Positions 52,810 to 62,233 of a stretch of 64,000 nt of DNA are shown here, piece by piece. Source of the DNA: Virgibacillus_P tibetensis (GTDB lineage Bacteria > Bacillota > Bacilli > Bacillales > Amphibacillaceae); contig NZ_JARZFX010000009.1 in the NCBI RefSeq assembly GCF_036026595.1, forward strand, positions 69,570-133,569, written 5' to 3'. The notes beneath the pieces are model-generated. The model had not been told where the DNA came from, did not search any database, and worked only from the letters and a program-made list of their open reading frames with translations. Made by a program: the position numbers and the translations under genes. Numbering within the stretch: the stretch's first letter is position 1; each line of letters opens with the position of its first letter.

Positions 52810-53832
52810 TTACTTAACCAGCCTATTAATTTTCCCTAGAACAACCTCTATTTGTTTGGTCGAAACATCAAAATGAGTGGTGAATCGAACGACCGTTGGG
52901 CCAAATGGAACAGCTAATACTCCTTCTGCCTTCAGCATTTCTATAAATTGATTCGCTGTGTAGCCAGCTTCGTTTGTATTAACAAGTACTATATTTGTAT
53001 CTACATTATTTTCTACGGCTAACCCAGCCATTTCTTGTAGACCTGATGCCAATAGCTTTGCATTTTGGTGATCTTCTGCTAATCGATCTACCATTGTACG
53101 TAAAGCGATTAGTCCTGGCGCAGCAATAATTCCAGCTTGTCTCATTCCACCACCTAACCTTTTACGCCATTTGCGGCCCTTTTTGATAAAATTTGCTGAT
53201 CCTGCAATAACTGACCCAACTGGGGCACCCAATCCTTTAGAAAGGCAAAATTGTACAGAATCGGTATATGCAGCATATTCCTTTACATCAATACCTGTAG
53301 CGATCGATGCATTAAATAACCTCGCTCCATCCAGGTGCACTGGAATACTCTCTTCACGAGAAAGCGCAAATATTTCCTGCATATTTTCTAAAGATACAGC
53401 CGTACCACCGGAACGATTATGGGTATTCTCAAGGCAAATGAGCCCTGTATCTGGTTGGTGAATATCATCTTCTCTTATGGAAGCCCTAACTGTTAGGGGA
53501 TCCATTTCCCCACGAGTACCACTGATTGTTCGAGGCTGAACACCTGCAAATGCTGCTATCGCTGCTCCTTCATAAAAATATATATGTGACTCTGCTTCTA
53601 AAATTATTTCCTGTCCGGACACACAATGTGTCAATACAGCAATTTGGTTGCCTTGTGTCCCACTTGGTACAAACATTGCAGCTTCTTTGCCTAGTTTGTC
53701 TGCTGCCAGTGCTTCTAACTCAAGTATTGTAGGATCTTCGTTATAAACATCATCTCCAACAGCTGCATCGTATGCAGCTTGTCTCATCTCAGATGTTGGC
53801 TTTGTCACCGTATCACTTCGTAAATCTATCAT
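52810..53832 (-). CDS. ltaE: Low-specificity L-threonine aldolase
   Basis: A 340-aa PLP-dependent enzyme of the beta-eliminating lyase family that splits threonine or allo-threonine to glycine and acetaldehyde. The PLP-binding Lys199 is in CLSKGLGAPVGS. The substrate-pocket region DLRSDTVTKPT, the Asp in VHLDGARLFN and LENTHNRSGGT are typical. The ATG at 53832 has GGGAGGG upstream. It lies just beyond liaR and may have its own promoter. Confidence 0.92.
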   Translation of the reverse strand: MIDLRSDTVTKPTSEMRQAAYDAAVGDDVYNEDPTILELEALAADKLGKEAAMFVPSGTQGNQIAVLTHCVSGQEIILEAESHIYFYEGAAIAAFAGVQPRTISGTRGEMDPLTVRASIREDDIHQPDTGLICLENTHNRSGGTAVSLENMQEIFALSREESIPVHLDGARLFNASIATGIDVKEYAAYTDSVQFCLSKGLGAPVGSVIAGSANFIKKGRKWRKRLGGGMRQAGIIAAPGLIALRTMVDRLAEDHQNAKLLASGLQEMAGLAVENNVDTNIVLVNTNEAGYTANQFIEMLKAEGVLAVPFGPTVVRFTTHFDVSTKQIEVVLGKINRLVK

Positions 53833-53849
53833 TAGTTTCCCTCCCAGTT

Positions 53850-54491
53850 TTATTCTACCAACCCATTCTTGAAAGCATAGATAACTGCCTGTGTCCGGTC
53901 TTGTACCTGTAATTTCCCCAAAATATTACTTACATGAACTTTAACGGTTTTCAGAGCAATAAATAGCTCATCTGCAATTTCCTGATTTGTCTTACCTTGT
54001 GCAACAAGCATGAGGATTTCGGTTTCTCTCTGTGTTAATTGATCAGATAATTGTTCGACAGGTTTTTCTCTCATACGACTCATTATCTTCCCTGTAACCT
54101 CGGGTTCCAAGACGGATTGACCTTTATAGGTAGAGCGTATAGCTCTAGCAATCTCATTGGCTTTAGATGTTTTTAACATATAACTGGTCGCACCTGCTTC
54201 GAGTGCTGGGTAGACCTTTTCATCATCAAGAAAACTTGTAACAATAATAATGTTTGCCTCTGGCCACTGTTCCACGATCAGTTTCGTCGCTTCAATTCCG
54301 TCCATCTCTTTCATCACAAGATCCATCAAAATGATATCAGGCCTTAATTCAAGCGCCATTTCCACAGCCTTTCCTCCATCATCTGCTTCGGCAATCACTT
54401 GAATATCCGGTTGAGCAGATAAATAAGCAGAAACCCCAATTCGCACCATTTCATGATCATCTGCAAACAAAACGTTAATCATCGATTTCAT
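53850..54491 (-). CDS. liaR: Envelope-stress response regulator LiaR
   Basis: A NarL/LuxR-type response regulator of about 213 aa. The receiver has phospho-acceptor Asp54 (in the numbering from MINVLFADDH) in PDIILMDLVMKEMDG. The C-terminal HTH is QLTQRETEILMLVAQGKTNQEIADELFIALKTVKVHVSNIL. Two starts fit the site GGAGG: ATG 54491 (spacing 5) and ATG 54482 (spacing 14). It overlaps the end of liaS. In Bacillus LiaR activates liaIH when the cell wall is attacked. Confidence 0.93.
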   Translation of the reverse strand: MKSMINVLFADDHEMVRIGVSAYLSAQPDIQVIAEADDGGKAVEMALELRPDIILMDLVMKEMDGIEATKLIVEQWPEANIIIVTSFLDDEKVYPALEAGATSYMLKTSKANEIARAIRSTYKGQSVLEPEVTGKIMSRMREKPVEQLSDQLTQRETEILMLVAQGKTNQEIADELFIALKTVKVHVSNILGKLQVQDRTQAVIYAFKNGLVE

Positions 54492-55509
54492 CTCCCCCTC
54501 CAAGTATAGGAACTTTAACCTCCAGACGTGTACCTTCATTCGGCAGACTGATTACCTTAAATGTGCCACCTACTTCAAACGCCCTCTCACGCATATTCTG
54601 CAATCCGTACGAGCTGGTTTTAGTCTTTTCCATGTCAAATCCTATTCCATCATCAATTATCCTAAGTATTATTTTTTCGTCCCGTTCAATTAACATCACA
54701 TGAAGCGAGGTTGCTTTTGCATGTCGCAGAGTATTAGATACTGATTCCTGCAAGATTCGAAACAGCTGATCTTCTACTCCCTTATCAACCGAAAATCTCT
54801 CTATTTTCCAGGCAATATCCATTGGTACTTTTTCCGTTAATTCGTACAGTAGCTCTTCAGTCCCTTCTTGAAGTGTCTTACCCTTTAATGCCACAGGACG
54901 TAAATGAAGTAATAATGCCCGCATCTCAAGCTGTGATTGATGGATCATATTTTCAACAATCTGGAGCTGCTGTTTTACTGAAGATGAGGGATTCGCTTCA
55001 TTTATTGCAGACATCATCATAGATGCAGCAAACAATTGTTGGCTAACGGAATCATGCAGCTCACGGGCCAGCCGATTTCTTTCCTGAACTACAATCTCCT
55101 GGAGACTCTTTTCACGTTCGTTCGCTCTTTCAGTAGCCAATCGCTGTGCATTTTCAGTCTGAATTCTAAATTTATTTTGTATTTCTTCCATTTTCAACTG
55201 GATTTTATCCAGTTCTTTATATTGTTCATTGTCCTTACCTAGTTTCACATCTTTTAAAATAGCTTCCATTTGTTTTTCAATTCGAATCATTCGTTGGCGC
55301 CAGTATACTCCAGTAACTATCCCAATAATTAATCCAGCAGTAATAGGGATCGCAAAAACTAGCAGCAGAAAAGAGATATCTCCTACTTTCTGTTCTAAAA
55401 CAGTGGACCAGTCATCCAAAAATGCTGCCAGTGTCAGGCCAGCTATTATAACGGAGATCAGAATACTGAATAATATTGCTGTAAAAACGTGACGTATAAT
55501 TGTATTCAT
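54475..55509 (-). CDS. liaS: Envelope-stress sensor histidine kinase LiaS
   Basis: A 344-aa membrane histidine kinase. Two membrane segments (about 10-30 and 47-70) flank a very short external loop, as in intramembrane-sensing kinases. A linker coiled coil leads to the HisKA_3 domain with His152 (NRLARELHDSVSQQL) and the HATPase domain with DDGIGF. It lies between liaF and liaR; its start overlaps the liaF stop by 4 bp. Confidence 0.93.
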   Translation of the reverse strand: MNTIIRHVFTAILFSILISVIIAGLTLAAFLDDWSTVLEQKVGDISFLLLVFAIPITAGLIIGIVTGVYWRQRMIRIEKQMEAILKDVKLGKDNEQYKELDKIQLKMEEIQNKFRIQTENAQRLATERANEREKSLQEIVVQERNRLARELHDSVSQQLFAASMMMSAINEANPSSSVKQQLQIVENMIHQSQLEMRALLLHLRPVALKGKTLQEGTEELLYELTEKVPMDIAWKIERFSVDKGVEDQLFRILQESVSNTLRHAKATSLHVMLIERDEKIILRIIDDGIGFDMEKTKTSSYGLQNMRERAFEVGGTFKVISLPNEGTRLEVKVPILGGGDEIDD

Positions 55510-56237
55510 ATCCGTTTCACCTCAATATCTCCAGATAATAAAGAGGTAACAATCTTCACTCGCGGCAAGGTTGTATCATACTTTTCTGTTTTGTAGCTGA
55601 GCGATTGATTCATAAGTTTCCAATGATGCTCTCCCAGAATATGAGCACGTCCAAATACAGAACTGTGATGTATACTGACTTCTACCTCATAAGGTACATA
55701 GATTTCAATATTACCTACAATATGCCTAATGGAGACTACTGCTGTATCATTCGGCAAAACGGTATTACTTAAATCAATTGTACGATCACCAAAGGCGCCA
55801 TGAATGTTAATATCATGCCACTGATATGCTGTATCATCTGTCTTCTGATCTTCAAAAATCCGATGTGTAAATAGCGGTTTCACTTTGATGATAGGGTCTA
55901 AAATAATTTCCTGGTCTGCAGACAGTCCAGGTTTTATAAATTCTGATTCTTTTTTGGACTTCGAATAATTTATAATGAATAAAACAATAGCTGCAATGAT
56001 CAGGAAGCGGACAGCCAGCATATTTAAGACAGCGAACACAACTCCAACAATACCAAGCCAGAAGAAGATCTTCCCCCATAGTTTAGTAAAGTTTTTCCAT
56101 CCGATAAAAATAAACAATGCAGAAAACATGGCCGAAGCAATCATCCCACCGTGAAAGAAGGCCAACTCTATGATAAAGAGGATCACTCCGATTATTAATA
56201 TCCAGTTTAAAGTATCAGTATCTAACCGTTTGAACAT
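55506..56237 (-). CDS. liaF: LiaF, inhibitor of LiaRS signalling
   Basis: A 243-aa membrane protein of the LiaF/VraT type. Three or four hydrophobic segments (about 12-110) precede a C-terminal beta-rich cytoplasmic domain (DINIHGAFGDRTIDLSNTVLPNDTAVVSIRHIVGNIEIYVPYEVEVSIHHSSVFG). In B. subtilis LiaF keeps LiaS inactive without envelope stress. The ATG at 56237 follows GAGGAGG. It is separated from liaH by a hairpin terminator. Confidence 0.92.
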   Translation of the reverse strand: MFKRLDTDTLNWILIIGVILFIIELAFFHGGMIASAMFSALFIFIGWKNFTKLWGKIFFWLGIVGVVFAVLNMLAVRFLIIAAIVLFIINYSKSKKESEFIKPGLSADQEIILDPIIKVKPLFTHRIFEDQKTDDTAYQWHDINIHGAFGDRTIDLSNTVLPNDTAVVSIRHIVGNIEIYVPYEVEVSIHHSSVFGRAHILGEHHWKLMNQSLSYKTEKYDTTLPRVKIVTSLLSGDIEVKRI

Positions 56238-56266
56238 AGAATGATCCTCCTCTCTATTTATGTAAA

Positions 56267-56290
56267 ACAGGTGCAGTTAGCTGCACCTGT
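56267..56290 (-). terminator. Terminator between liaH and liaF
   Basis: ACAGGTGCAG / CTGCACCTGT is a perfect 10-bp stem with a 4-nt loop followed by TTTTAC on the minus strand, placed between the effector genes liaIH and the sensor genes liaFSR. Partial read-through would give an abundant liaIH message and a scarcer full one, as reported for B. subtilis. Confidence 0.85.
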
Positions 56291-56328
56291 AAATTATAGC
56301 ATGATTCAGACATATTTTTTATATAAGG

Positions 56329-56964
56329 CTAGTTCGTTTTTACCTTTTCTTTCAACTCTTTTTCCAGTTTGGCAATTTTACTGTCAAATGTACTTTTATA
56401 GTAAGAAGTATTTACCTTATATTCCAATCCTTCAATGTATTGCTCCATATCTGCAAAGCGCGCAAATGGTTTATCAGTACTTTCCTCTACAACTCTGTTT
56501 ATTTGGTGGTTCGCCTTAGCAACATTCTCCCTACCCATTAATTCCATTCGCCTTAAGTGCATATCTTTTAATTTATGCTTCATCTCTTCGTATTTCTGTT
56601 CAAGTGTTTCGAGCTGTTCAGCAGCTTCAGAACGGGATACTTTCATTCGATCTGCACGCATTTGGTATTCTTCTTGCTCTTTCATTGCAAAATCATACAA
56701 CTCTTCTTCACCAGCTTTTTGAGCGACAGAGGCCTGCTTTAAACGTTTATCCGCAAGATCTTGAGCCTTGTGATATTCTCTTGTAAATTCATCTTTCAGC
56801 TTGTACTGGCGATCTACCAGCTTTCTTACTTTTTCTTTCTCCTGTTCACTTTGGCGCAGGTAGTTATTTAATGCTGCGATTGGGTTCTTCTGTTCCTTTT
56901 GGTCCATTAAGTTATGAAGATCTGCTGAGACACTATCCTTAATCCTAGTGAAAATATTTGTCAT
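56329..56964 (-). CDS. liaH: Phage-shock protein A homologue LiaH
   Basis: A 211-aa PspA/IM30-family protein made almost wholly of charged helices (coiled coil 30-200). It forms a protective scaffold at the inner membrane under envelope stress in Bacillus. The N-terminus FTRIKDSVSADLHNLMDQKEQKNPIAALNNYLRQSEQE is typical of the family. It lies 20 bp after the liaI-like gene, probably a two-gene transcript with it. Confidence 0.93.
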   Translation of the reverse strand: MTNIFTRIKDSVSADLHNLMDQKEQKNPIAALNNYLRQSEQEKEKVRKLVDRQYKLKDEFTREYHKAQDLADKRLKQASVAQKAGEEELYDFAMKEQEEYQMRADRMKVSRSEAAEQLETLEQKYEEMKHKLKDMHLRRMELMGRENVAKANHQINRVVEESTDKPFARFADMEQYIEGLEYKVNTSYYKSTFDSKIAKLEKELKEKVKTN

Positions 56965-56984
56965 TTTTATTCTCTCCCTTTTTA

Positions 56985-57341
56985 TTAGTTATTGAACTCT
57001 GCCCATTGTCGTTCAAAATTTGTAAATGGATCATCATTTTCATCAGTTACTTGGACAACCGGGTCATTCGTTTCCTTTTTCCAGTTTTTAAAGATTACAT
57101 ACAATACATAGGCTGCAACAACACCAATTACTGCATAAACATTTGATAACACAATACTCATCACGAGTAAGCCAACGACAAACCATCCAATTTTCCCTGT
57201 AGTCGAACCACTTTTCATAAATCGTTTAAATACTGCATATAGCAACCAAACACCAATTCCTAATAAAATCATTGGTCCCAGATTGGCCAGTAATATAAAG
57301 AAAGCAGCCAGCCCTCCAATAAACAACATGAATTTCTTCAT
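56985..57341 (-). CDS. liaI: LiaI-like small membrane protein
   Basis: A 118-aa membrane protein with two hydrophobic regions (about 5-40 and 50-85) and an acidic C-terminal tail. Its sequence alone would not name it, but its place directly before the PspA homologue and the liaFSR genes corresponds to LiaI, which anchors LiaH at the membrane in B. subtilis. The ATG at 57341 has AAAGGAGG upstream. The liaG gene of B. subtilis is missing here. Confidence 0.75.
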   Translation of the reverse strand: MKKFMLFIGGLAAFFILLANLGPMILLGIGVWLLYAVFKRFMKSGSTTGKIGWFVVGLLVMSIVLSNVYAVIGVVAAYVLYVIFKNWKKETNDPVVQVTDENDDPFTNFERQWAEFNN

Positions 57342-57517
57342 TTCCTACGCCTCCTTTCTTTATCTTGTCTCTATCTTAACGGGAATAAATACATTCTGTA
57401 ATGAGCTGCAGTCATATTTCTCCCTAGGTCTTAAGGCTTAATACTACACACTTCTGCTAAAAGCAGGAATTTAGTTAATACGTAGAGAATAGATAGTATA
57501 GAAGGAGTGTGATGAAA
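57342..57517. promoter_or_regulatory. Divergent promoter region of liaI and the isochorismatase gene
   Basis: This 176-bp gap must contain the LiaR-controlled promoter of liaIH. ATGACTGCAGCTCAT on the minus strand (near 57400-57414) is a weak dyad around CTGCAG that could be the operator. I cannot match it to the known LiaR site with confidence. Confidence 0.35.
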
Positions 57518-58054
57518 ATGAAGGCATTATTGGTAATCGATGTACAGAAAGCCCTGGTCGATCTTGGGGATTTTGAGGAAGAACTCTTACTGATGGAAGA
57601 TATTATAAAAGATTTTAAAGAGGATGAATCTCCGGTTATCTTTACAAGACATATGGATGACGAAGAAGATAGTCCATTGTACAGAGAGTCTTCCGGCTCC
57701 GAACTGGATAGTTCCCTATGTGAATATGCGGACTATATAGTTGAGAAACAAACACCGAGCTCCTTTTTTAATACTGGGTTAGATGAACACTTAGAATCAT
57801 TGGGTGTAAACCATATTTTCATCATTGGCTTTAATACGGAATTCTGCTGTATGTTTACAGCAATTGCTGCATTTGATCGTGGGTATGAAGTTACCTTTAT
57901 TGAAGATGCAACTGGGACGGTTAATGACGATGATACCTACGAAATGAAGGGTCTTGATATCAGGGATTTCGTAGGCTCTGTTCTGCACTGGTCAAATGTA
58001 ATTGAAGTATTGGATTATGAAGAGTACGTTGAGGAATATACAGACGAGGAATGA
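57518..58054 (+). CDS. Isochorismatase-family cysteine hydrolase
   Basis: A 178-aa cysteine hydrolase of the isochorismatase-like superfamily. The catalytic Asp is in LLVIDVQKALVD, Lys in IVEKQTPSSFFNT, and Cys in GFNTEFCCMFTAIAAFDRGY. The C-terminus is very acidic. Family members hydrolyse amides such as nicotinamide or isochorismate-like compounds; the substrate is unknown. The ATG at 57518 is best spaced from GAAGGAG; earlier GTG and ATG codons lie 3-9 bp upstream. Confidence 0.83.
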   Translation: MKALLVIDVQKALVDLGDFEEELLLMEDIIKDFKEDESPVIFTRHMDDEEDSPLYRESSGSELDSSLCEYADYIVEKQTPSSFFNTGLDEHLESLGVNHIFIIGFNTEFCCMFTAIAAFDRGYEVTFIEDATGTVNDDDTYEMKGLDIRDFVGSVLHWSNVIEVLDYEEYVEEYTDEE

Positions 58055-58089
58055 ATTTTATAATTATTGCTTTTCTCAAAAGGAAATTA

Positions 58090-58122
58090 GAAAATGCCAC
58101 CATTTGAAGAGGTGGCATTTTC
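58090..58122 (+). terminator. Bidirectional terminator after the isochorismatase gene
   Basis: GAAAATGCCACC / GGTGGCATTTTC form a perfect 12-bp stem with a 9-nt loop between converging genes. Confidence 0.85.
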
Positions 58123-58134
58123 TATTTCCACGTA

Positions 58135-59097
58135 TTATAATCCAAATGCTTTGGCAATGAGCTCGTAGGATTTTCTTCTGGCTTCAAAACTATGGGTAAT
58201 GGTAACAATCATAAACTCATCTGTCTGATATTTCTCCTGCAATACCTCCAGTTCCTGTTTCACCACCCCTGAATTTCCTGCAATTATTTTGTCATTCTTT
58301 TTTTCATCAGAAAAATTATATGCCCTGGCTTCCTCCACTGTAGGAACACCCTTCTTCCCTTCTCCTTTTGCTTGTTGAATCTTCCACAGCTGACTACTTA
58401 ATGCCAGTTCCTCTGCTTCTTTTGTTGTCTCTGCACAAATAACAGAAACAGCAACGAGTGATTTCCCCGACTTTGTATTTGCATGATACCTCTTTACAAT
58501 TTCCGGTCCATCCTGCTCGGACATGAAATGACCAAAAGCGTACGGAATTCCTTTTTCAGCTGCTAGTATACCGCTCTTTTCACTTGTACCTAGCAACCAT
58601 GGTTCAGGTGACACTTTCGGTACCGGACTAGGATTAATAGCTGAATACATATGATCTTTGGGGAAATTCCCCTCGAAGAACGACAGTAATTCATCCAATG
58701 TTTCAGGCATCTTACTAACGTTTTCCAAGAAATTACCTGATAGAGCAATCGTTGCTTCTGCAGATCCACCTGGAGCCCGTCCAATTCCCAAGTCAACCCG
58801 ATCCGGATATAAAACTGCCAGCATATTATATCTTTCAGCTATGTTATATGGCCTGTAATGTAGCAACAATACTGCCCCAGCACCGATGCGGATGTTTTCG
58901 GTTTCTGCCCCAATACGACTGAGCATTATATCTGGTGCCGGACATGCTAATCCAGACATATCGTGGTGCTCTGCTATCCAGTAACGCTTATAGCCAAGGG
59001 TGTCTGCCATTTTTGCCAGCTCAATGGAAGCTGATAATGATTCTTCTGCTGTTTTACCATATGGAATTGGTGATTGATCCAGTATACTGAGTTTCAT
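58135..59097 (-). CDS. Luciferase-like (LLM class) flavin-dependent oxidoreductase
   Basis: A 320-aa member of the bacterial luciferase-like group 1 family, using reduced flavin. Recognisable pieces are SILDQSPIPYGKTAEESL, RYWIAEHHDMSGLACPAPDI, RIGAGAVLLLHYRPYNIAERY and LYPDRVDLGIGRAPGG, all typical of LLM proteins close to YwcH/YddN. The substrate is unknown. The ATG at 59097 follows AAAGGAAAGCAGGA; a longer frame to 59127 has no better site. Confidence 0.88.
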   Translation of the reverse strand: MKLSILDQSPIPYGKTAEESLSASIELAKMADTLGYKRYWIAEHHDMSGLACPAPDIMLSRIGAETENIRIGAGAVLLLHYRPYNIAERYNMLAVLYPDRVDLGIGRAPGGSAEATIALSGNFLENVSKMPETLDELLSFFEGNFPKDHMYSAINPSPVPKVSPEPWLLGTSEKSGILAAEKGIPYAFGHFMSEQDGPEIVKRYHANTKSGKSLVAVSVICAETTKEAEELALSSQLWKIQQAKGEGKKGVPTVEEARAYNFSDEKKNDKIIAGNSGVVKQELEVLQEKYQTDEFMIVTITHSFEARRKSYELIAKAFGL

Positions 59098-59483
59098 TTT
59101 ATTCCTGCTTTCCTTTTTATTTATCATCTTTGCCTTCCCAATTTTATCTACATCTATCTCTGCTGCTTATCGGTAACTTTTACCCATTTGACCAGTAACG
59201 TAAATCATGGTCTTCTATTTTCTCTATTCTACGCTCTTTCTATTATCATCAGTTAATTTTTCACATTATTTTCAGCCAACTCAAGGTAGCTATGCTGTTA
59301 ATTTTCAATAGGAAAAGTTTTCTCCGTTATTTTATAATTTAGGGTCCGATGCAATCTTTACATCATTAATCGACAAATAACCCTTCATTTAATAAAGCAG
59401 GTTAATAAATAGAAACGGACTATGCGATAAGAGCCATAATTAAAAACGAACTCACCACAACTGGCAGGTTCGTTTTCTTCTTA
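59098..59483. other. Gap between the LLM oxidoreductase and M42 peptidase genes
   Basis: This AT-rich stretch of 386 bp holds the promoter of the LLM gene and the terminator of the M42 gene. I found no gene, repeat or riboswitch. Confidence 0.5.
59443..59476 (-). terminator. Terminator of the M42 peptidase gene
   Basis: AAAACGAAC / GTTCGTTTT form the outer stem, with imperfect inner pairing, followed by TTAAT on the minus strand, shortly after the stop at 59484. Confidence 0.6.
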
Positions 59484-60539
59484 TTAATAAGAGACAATAT
59501 CTGAAAGTACATAATGATAAAGCAATTGTTCTGTAAATAGGAGTGATTCCTCATGAGTTCTCTCATATGCATGGGACGAATCAATTCCAGGACCAATAAG
59601 CCCGTGAATGATATCATGGCCAGACCTTATGGCTGCCGACGCGTCTGAGCCATAATACGGATAGATATCCAATTTGTATTTAATCTCATTTGCTTCTGCA
59701 AGATCGACTAGATGCTTACGTAGTCCGTAGTGATAAGGTCCGCTTGCATCTTTTACACAGATAGATACGGTATATTCATCGGTTGCCTGTCCTTCTCCCA
59801 TGGCACCCATGTCGACAGCTAAATATTCGATGGTTTCCGGGGTAATATTGGAGTTACCACCATACCCGATCTCTTCATTGTTTGAAATAAGAAAATGCGT
59901 GGTGTAAGGAAGCTTGCTGTTCTCCTGTTTTAAATTCTTTATAAGCTGCAAAAGAATACCTACACTGGCTTTGTCATCCAGATGACGTGACTTAATAAAA
60001 CCGTTTTTCGTTATCTGAACACGGGGGTCGAAGGAAACAAAATCTCCCACCTCAATACCAAGATCGCGAATTTCTCCCGCCTTTTTTACCTTCTCATCGA
60101 TTCTTACTTCCATATTTTCCTGATTGCGTTTTGCATCCCCTGCATCTTTATAGACATGGACAGAGGTCTGCTTCATTAAAATCGTTCCAGTGAATACCTT
60201 TCCGCTTGAAGTATGAATCTCACAATATTCCCCTTCAATGGCGTTATACTTAAATCCACCTATGATATCAAGACGAAGACGGCCATTTGCTTTCACTTCT
60301 TTAACCATTGCACCAAGTGTGTCAACATGGGCAGTTAACATACGATGTTCTTTGTTGTTTTCACCAGGTAATGTGGCGATTAATCCACCCTTGCGATTTC
60401 TCTTCGTTTCTACATTTATGTCCTTTAAAAATTCCTCCACAAATTGGATTACCTTTGTTGTATTACCAGAGGGACTTGGAATGGACACCAATTTCTTAAT
60501 AAGATCCTTCGTTTCATTAACATCCGAATATGCTGTCAA
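59484..60539 (-). CDS. M42-family metallopeptidase
   Basis: A 351-aa M42 aminopeptidase. Zinc-ligand motifs are TAHVDTLGAMVKE, HLDDKASVG, NNEEIGYGG and AVDMGAM, and GIDSSHAYERTHEE near the end. Members are dodecameric aminopeptidases acting on short peptides in the cytoplasm. It overlaps the end of the RocB-like gene by 4 bp (ATGA), so the two are translated together and probably work on related substrates. Confidence 0.9.
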   Translation of the reverse strand: MTAYSDVNETKDLIKKLVSIPSPSGNTTKVIQFVEEFLKDINVETKRNRKGGLIATLPGENNKEHRMLTAHVDTLGAMVKEVKANGRLRLDIIGGFKYNAIEGEYCEIHTSSGKVFTGTILMKQTSVHVYKDAGDAKRNQENMEVRIDEKVKKAGEIRDLGIEVGDFVSFDPRVQITKNGFIKSRHLDDKASVGILLQLIKNLKQENSKLPYTTHFLISNNEEIGYGGNSNITPETIEYLAVDMGAMGEGQATDEYTVSICVKDASGPYHYGLRKHLVDLAEANEIKYKLDIYPYYGSDASAAIRSGHDIIHGLIGPGIDSSHAYERTHEESLLFTEQLLYHYVLSDIVSY

Positions 60540-62233
60540 CTTACTATCTCCTCTCTATCGCTCTTACTATTTAACACCTTTTGAATTACTAACCTTGTCA
60601 AATTGGGAACAACTTCAAATGAATAAGTCATTTCCAACAGCTCTAATTTCTTATGTGCGTCAGAACCATATGGCCCAATATTAATAACAGGAACATTTAT
60701 ATCACGAATATCCTGGTAATTAACAAAATGCTTTGTTCCCCAGCCCGGGTTATTTTTAGCTACTGCTTCAATTCCCTCTGTATCATCACTTAATGCAACA
60801 AAACTCATATCGGATATGTAAGGGAAGAAATTCTTCACCACAATCGGGTGTTCGTAGACTGGTTGTATTTCCTCCACTGCCTGGTCAAGTGCGTCAATTA
60901 ATATCTCCTCTTCTGCAGTCTTTCCAGTTATCTCAATCCTGGGAGAATATAAAGAAGAATAAAACAATATAATTGTTGGATTCTTATCCTCCATCCATTT
61001 CCAGGCTTCTTCTACAACAGATGCTGCATACATTCTCGTATCCAGAGTCTCGTCCTTCAGTAGATCCTCCTTGAACGTAGTCATATAGGCAGTAAATTCT
61101 TCACCGTGTGCCTTGATAAGCATTTGTTCCATTTCTTCATATATAATTACGCGAGGCTCCCATGGTAATGCCTGGTAGGTTTGGTTACTTAGTTCACAAA
61201 ACCTGCGATGTCTTTCTTCAAAAGCAGATAATGCATTTTGAAAAGCAATCTCTGCCTGTCCCCTTAATAGATCTAAAACTTCTTTCGGCGACCAGGAATG
61301 GATAAAGAAATTATAGTATGTATATGCAGATAAAGCAGTTTGGACGGTATATGTCGGCTTTAAGTCTGTTTGCTTTAAAGCAACAGGTGGGACTGTTATT
61401 TCACCATGCGCTTCATTACAAAGATCTGGATTATAATTAATTTGCTTGGTTAATTCTGCAGCAATGTAGTTTGGGTCCAATCCTTCAAAACATGTACCAA
61501 CATGGGTTTCAGCTCCTGTAACCAGGAAGGAAGGCAATAATTTTCCAGCTGTGCCTTTATATATGTAACGGTTTGGATCTCCTTCAAACCTTGGTGAAAC
61601 AAAATCACTATTTATTGCTGCCACATAATTAAAGCGATATTCTTCTTTCCACCTCTTTAATATTTTCAGTGCAGAAAGTATACCATGTGAACCATCTTCT
61701 TCATCACATTCAGCTAGAAATACAATATTACCTTCCAGCTCATCCGGGTTTGCTGCATAATATTTTAATAGAAACAGATTACTTGCAAGTCCGCTTTTCA
61801 TGTCCAGCGCACCTCTGCCAAACATCCAATCACCAGATTCTAATTGCTTTCTCGCAGTATCCGGAATGTCTTCATTTTTTAATACTTCTTTCCAGTCATC
61901 TGGCAGGAAAGCATAGTCTCTTAATTGATTAAAATCATCAACACCAACTGTATCCATGTGCCCCATTAGAATCACTGTCCGATTGCTATTCCCCTTGGTA
62001 CCATTAACAAATGCCAGTACATTGAATCGTTCAACCTCATCTTTTGTCGTTTGCTCACAGGTTACATGGGAAGGGTTTGCCTCAAAGTAGGGAAAGGTAG
62101 AAACTAACTCGAATATAGAACGCGCAATTTCCTTTTCTCCTTCTGTATTTACAATGCTTTCAATTGAAACTAGCTTTTTAGTTAAGTCTCGAATTTCTTC
62201 ACGGCACGCTAAAAGCCCTTTTTCATACTGCAT
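60536..62233 (-). CDS. rocB: RocB-like M20-family peptidase
   Basis: A 565-aa M20 metallopeptidase. It has the length and layout I remember for B. subtilis RocB, a protein of the arginine utilisation operon whose enzyme activity is unproven. Metal-binding motifs are ILMGHMDTVGVDDF, GRGALDMKSGLA and AECDEEDGSHG. It does not sit with other roc genes here, so a role in arginine use is only inferred. It is coupled to the M42 gene downstream. A weak GGGGAT precedes the ATG. Confidence 0.85.
   Translation of the reverse strand: MQYEKGLLACREEIRDLTKKLVSIESIVNTEGEKEIARSIFELVSTFPYFEANPSHVTCEQTTKDEVERFNVLAFVNGTKGNSNRTVILMGHMDTVGVDDFNQLRDYAFLPDDWKEVLKNEDIPDTARKQLESGDWMFGRGALDMKSGLASNLFLLKYYAANPDELEGNIVFLAECDEEDGSHGILSALKILKRWKEEYRFNYVAAINSDFVSPRFEGDPNRYIYKGTAGKLLPSFLVTGAETHVGTCFEGLDPNYIAAELTKQINYNPDLCNEAHGEITVPPVALKQTDLKPTYTVQTALSAYTYYNFFIHSWSPKEVLDLLRGQAEIAFQNALSAFEERHRRFCELSNQTYQALPWEPRVIIYEEMEQMLIKAHGEEFTAYMTTFKEDLLKDETLDTRMYAASVVEEAWKWMEDKNPTIILFYSSLYSPRIEITGKTAEEEILIDALDQAVEEIQPVYEHPIVVKNFFPYISDMSFVALSDDTEGIEAVAKNNPGWGTKHFVNYQDIRDINVPVINIGPYGSDAHKKLELLEMTYSFEVVPNLTRLVIQKVLNSKSDREEIVS

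Noticed and set aside
57395..57420. LiaR operator candidate before liaI
   Set aside because: A dyad around CTGCAG is visible, but it is imperfect and I could not match it to the known LiaR site; it is only mentioned inside the promoter region entry.
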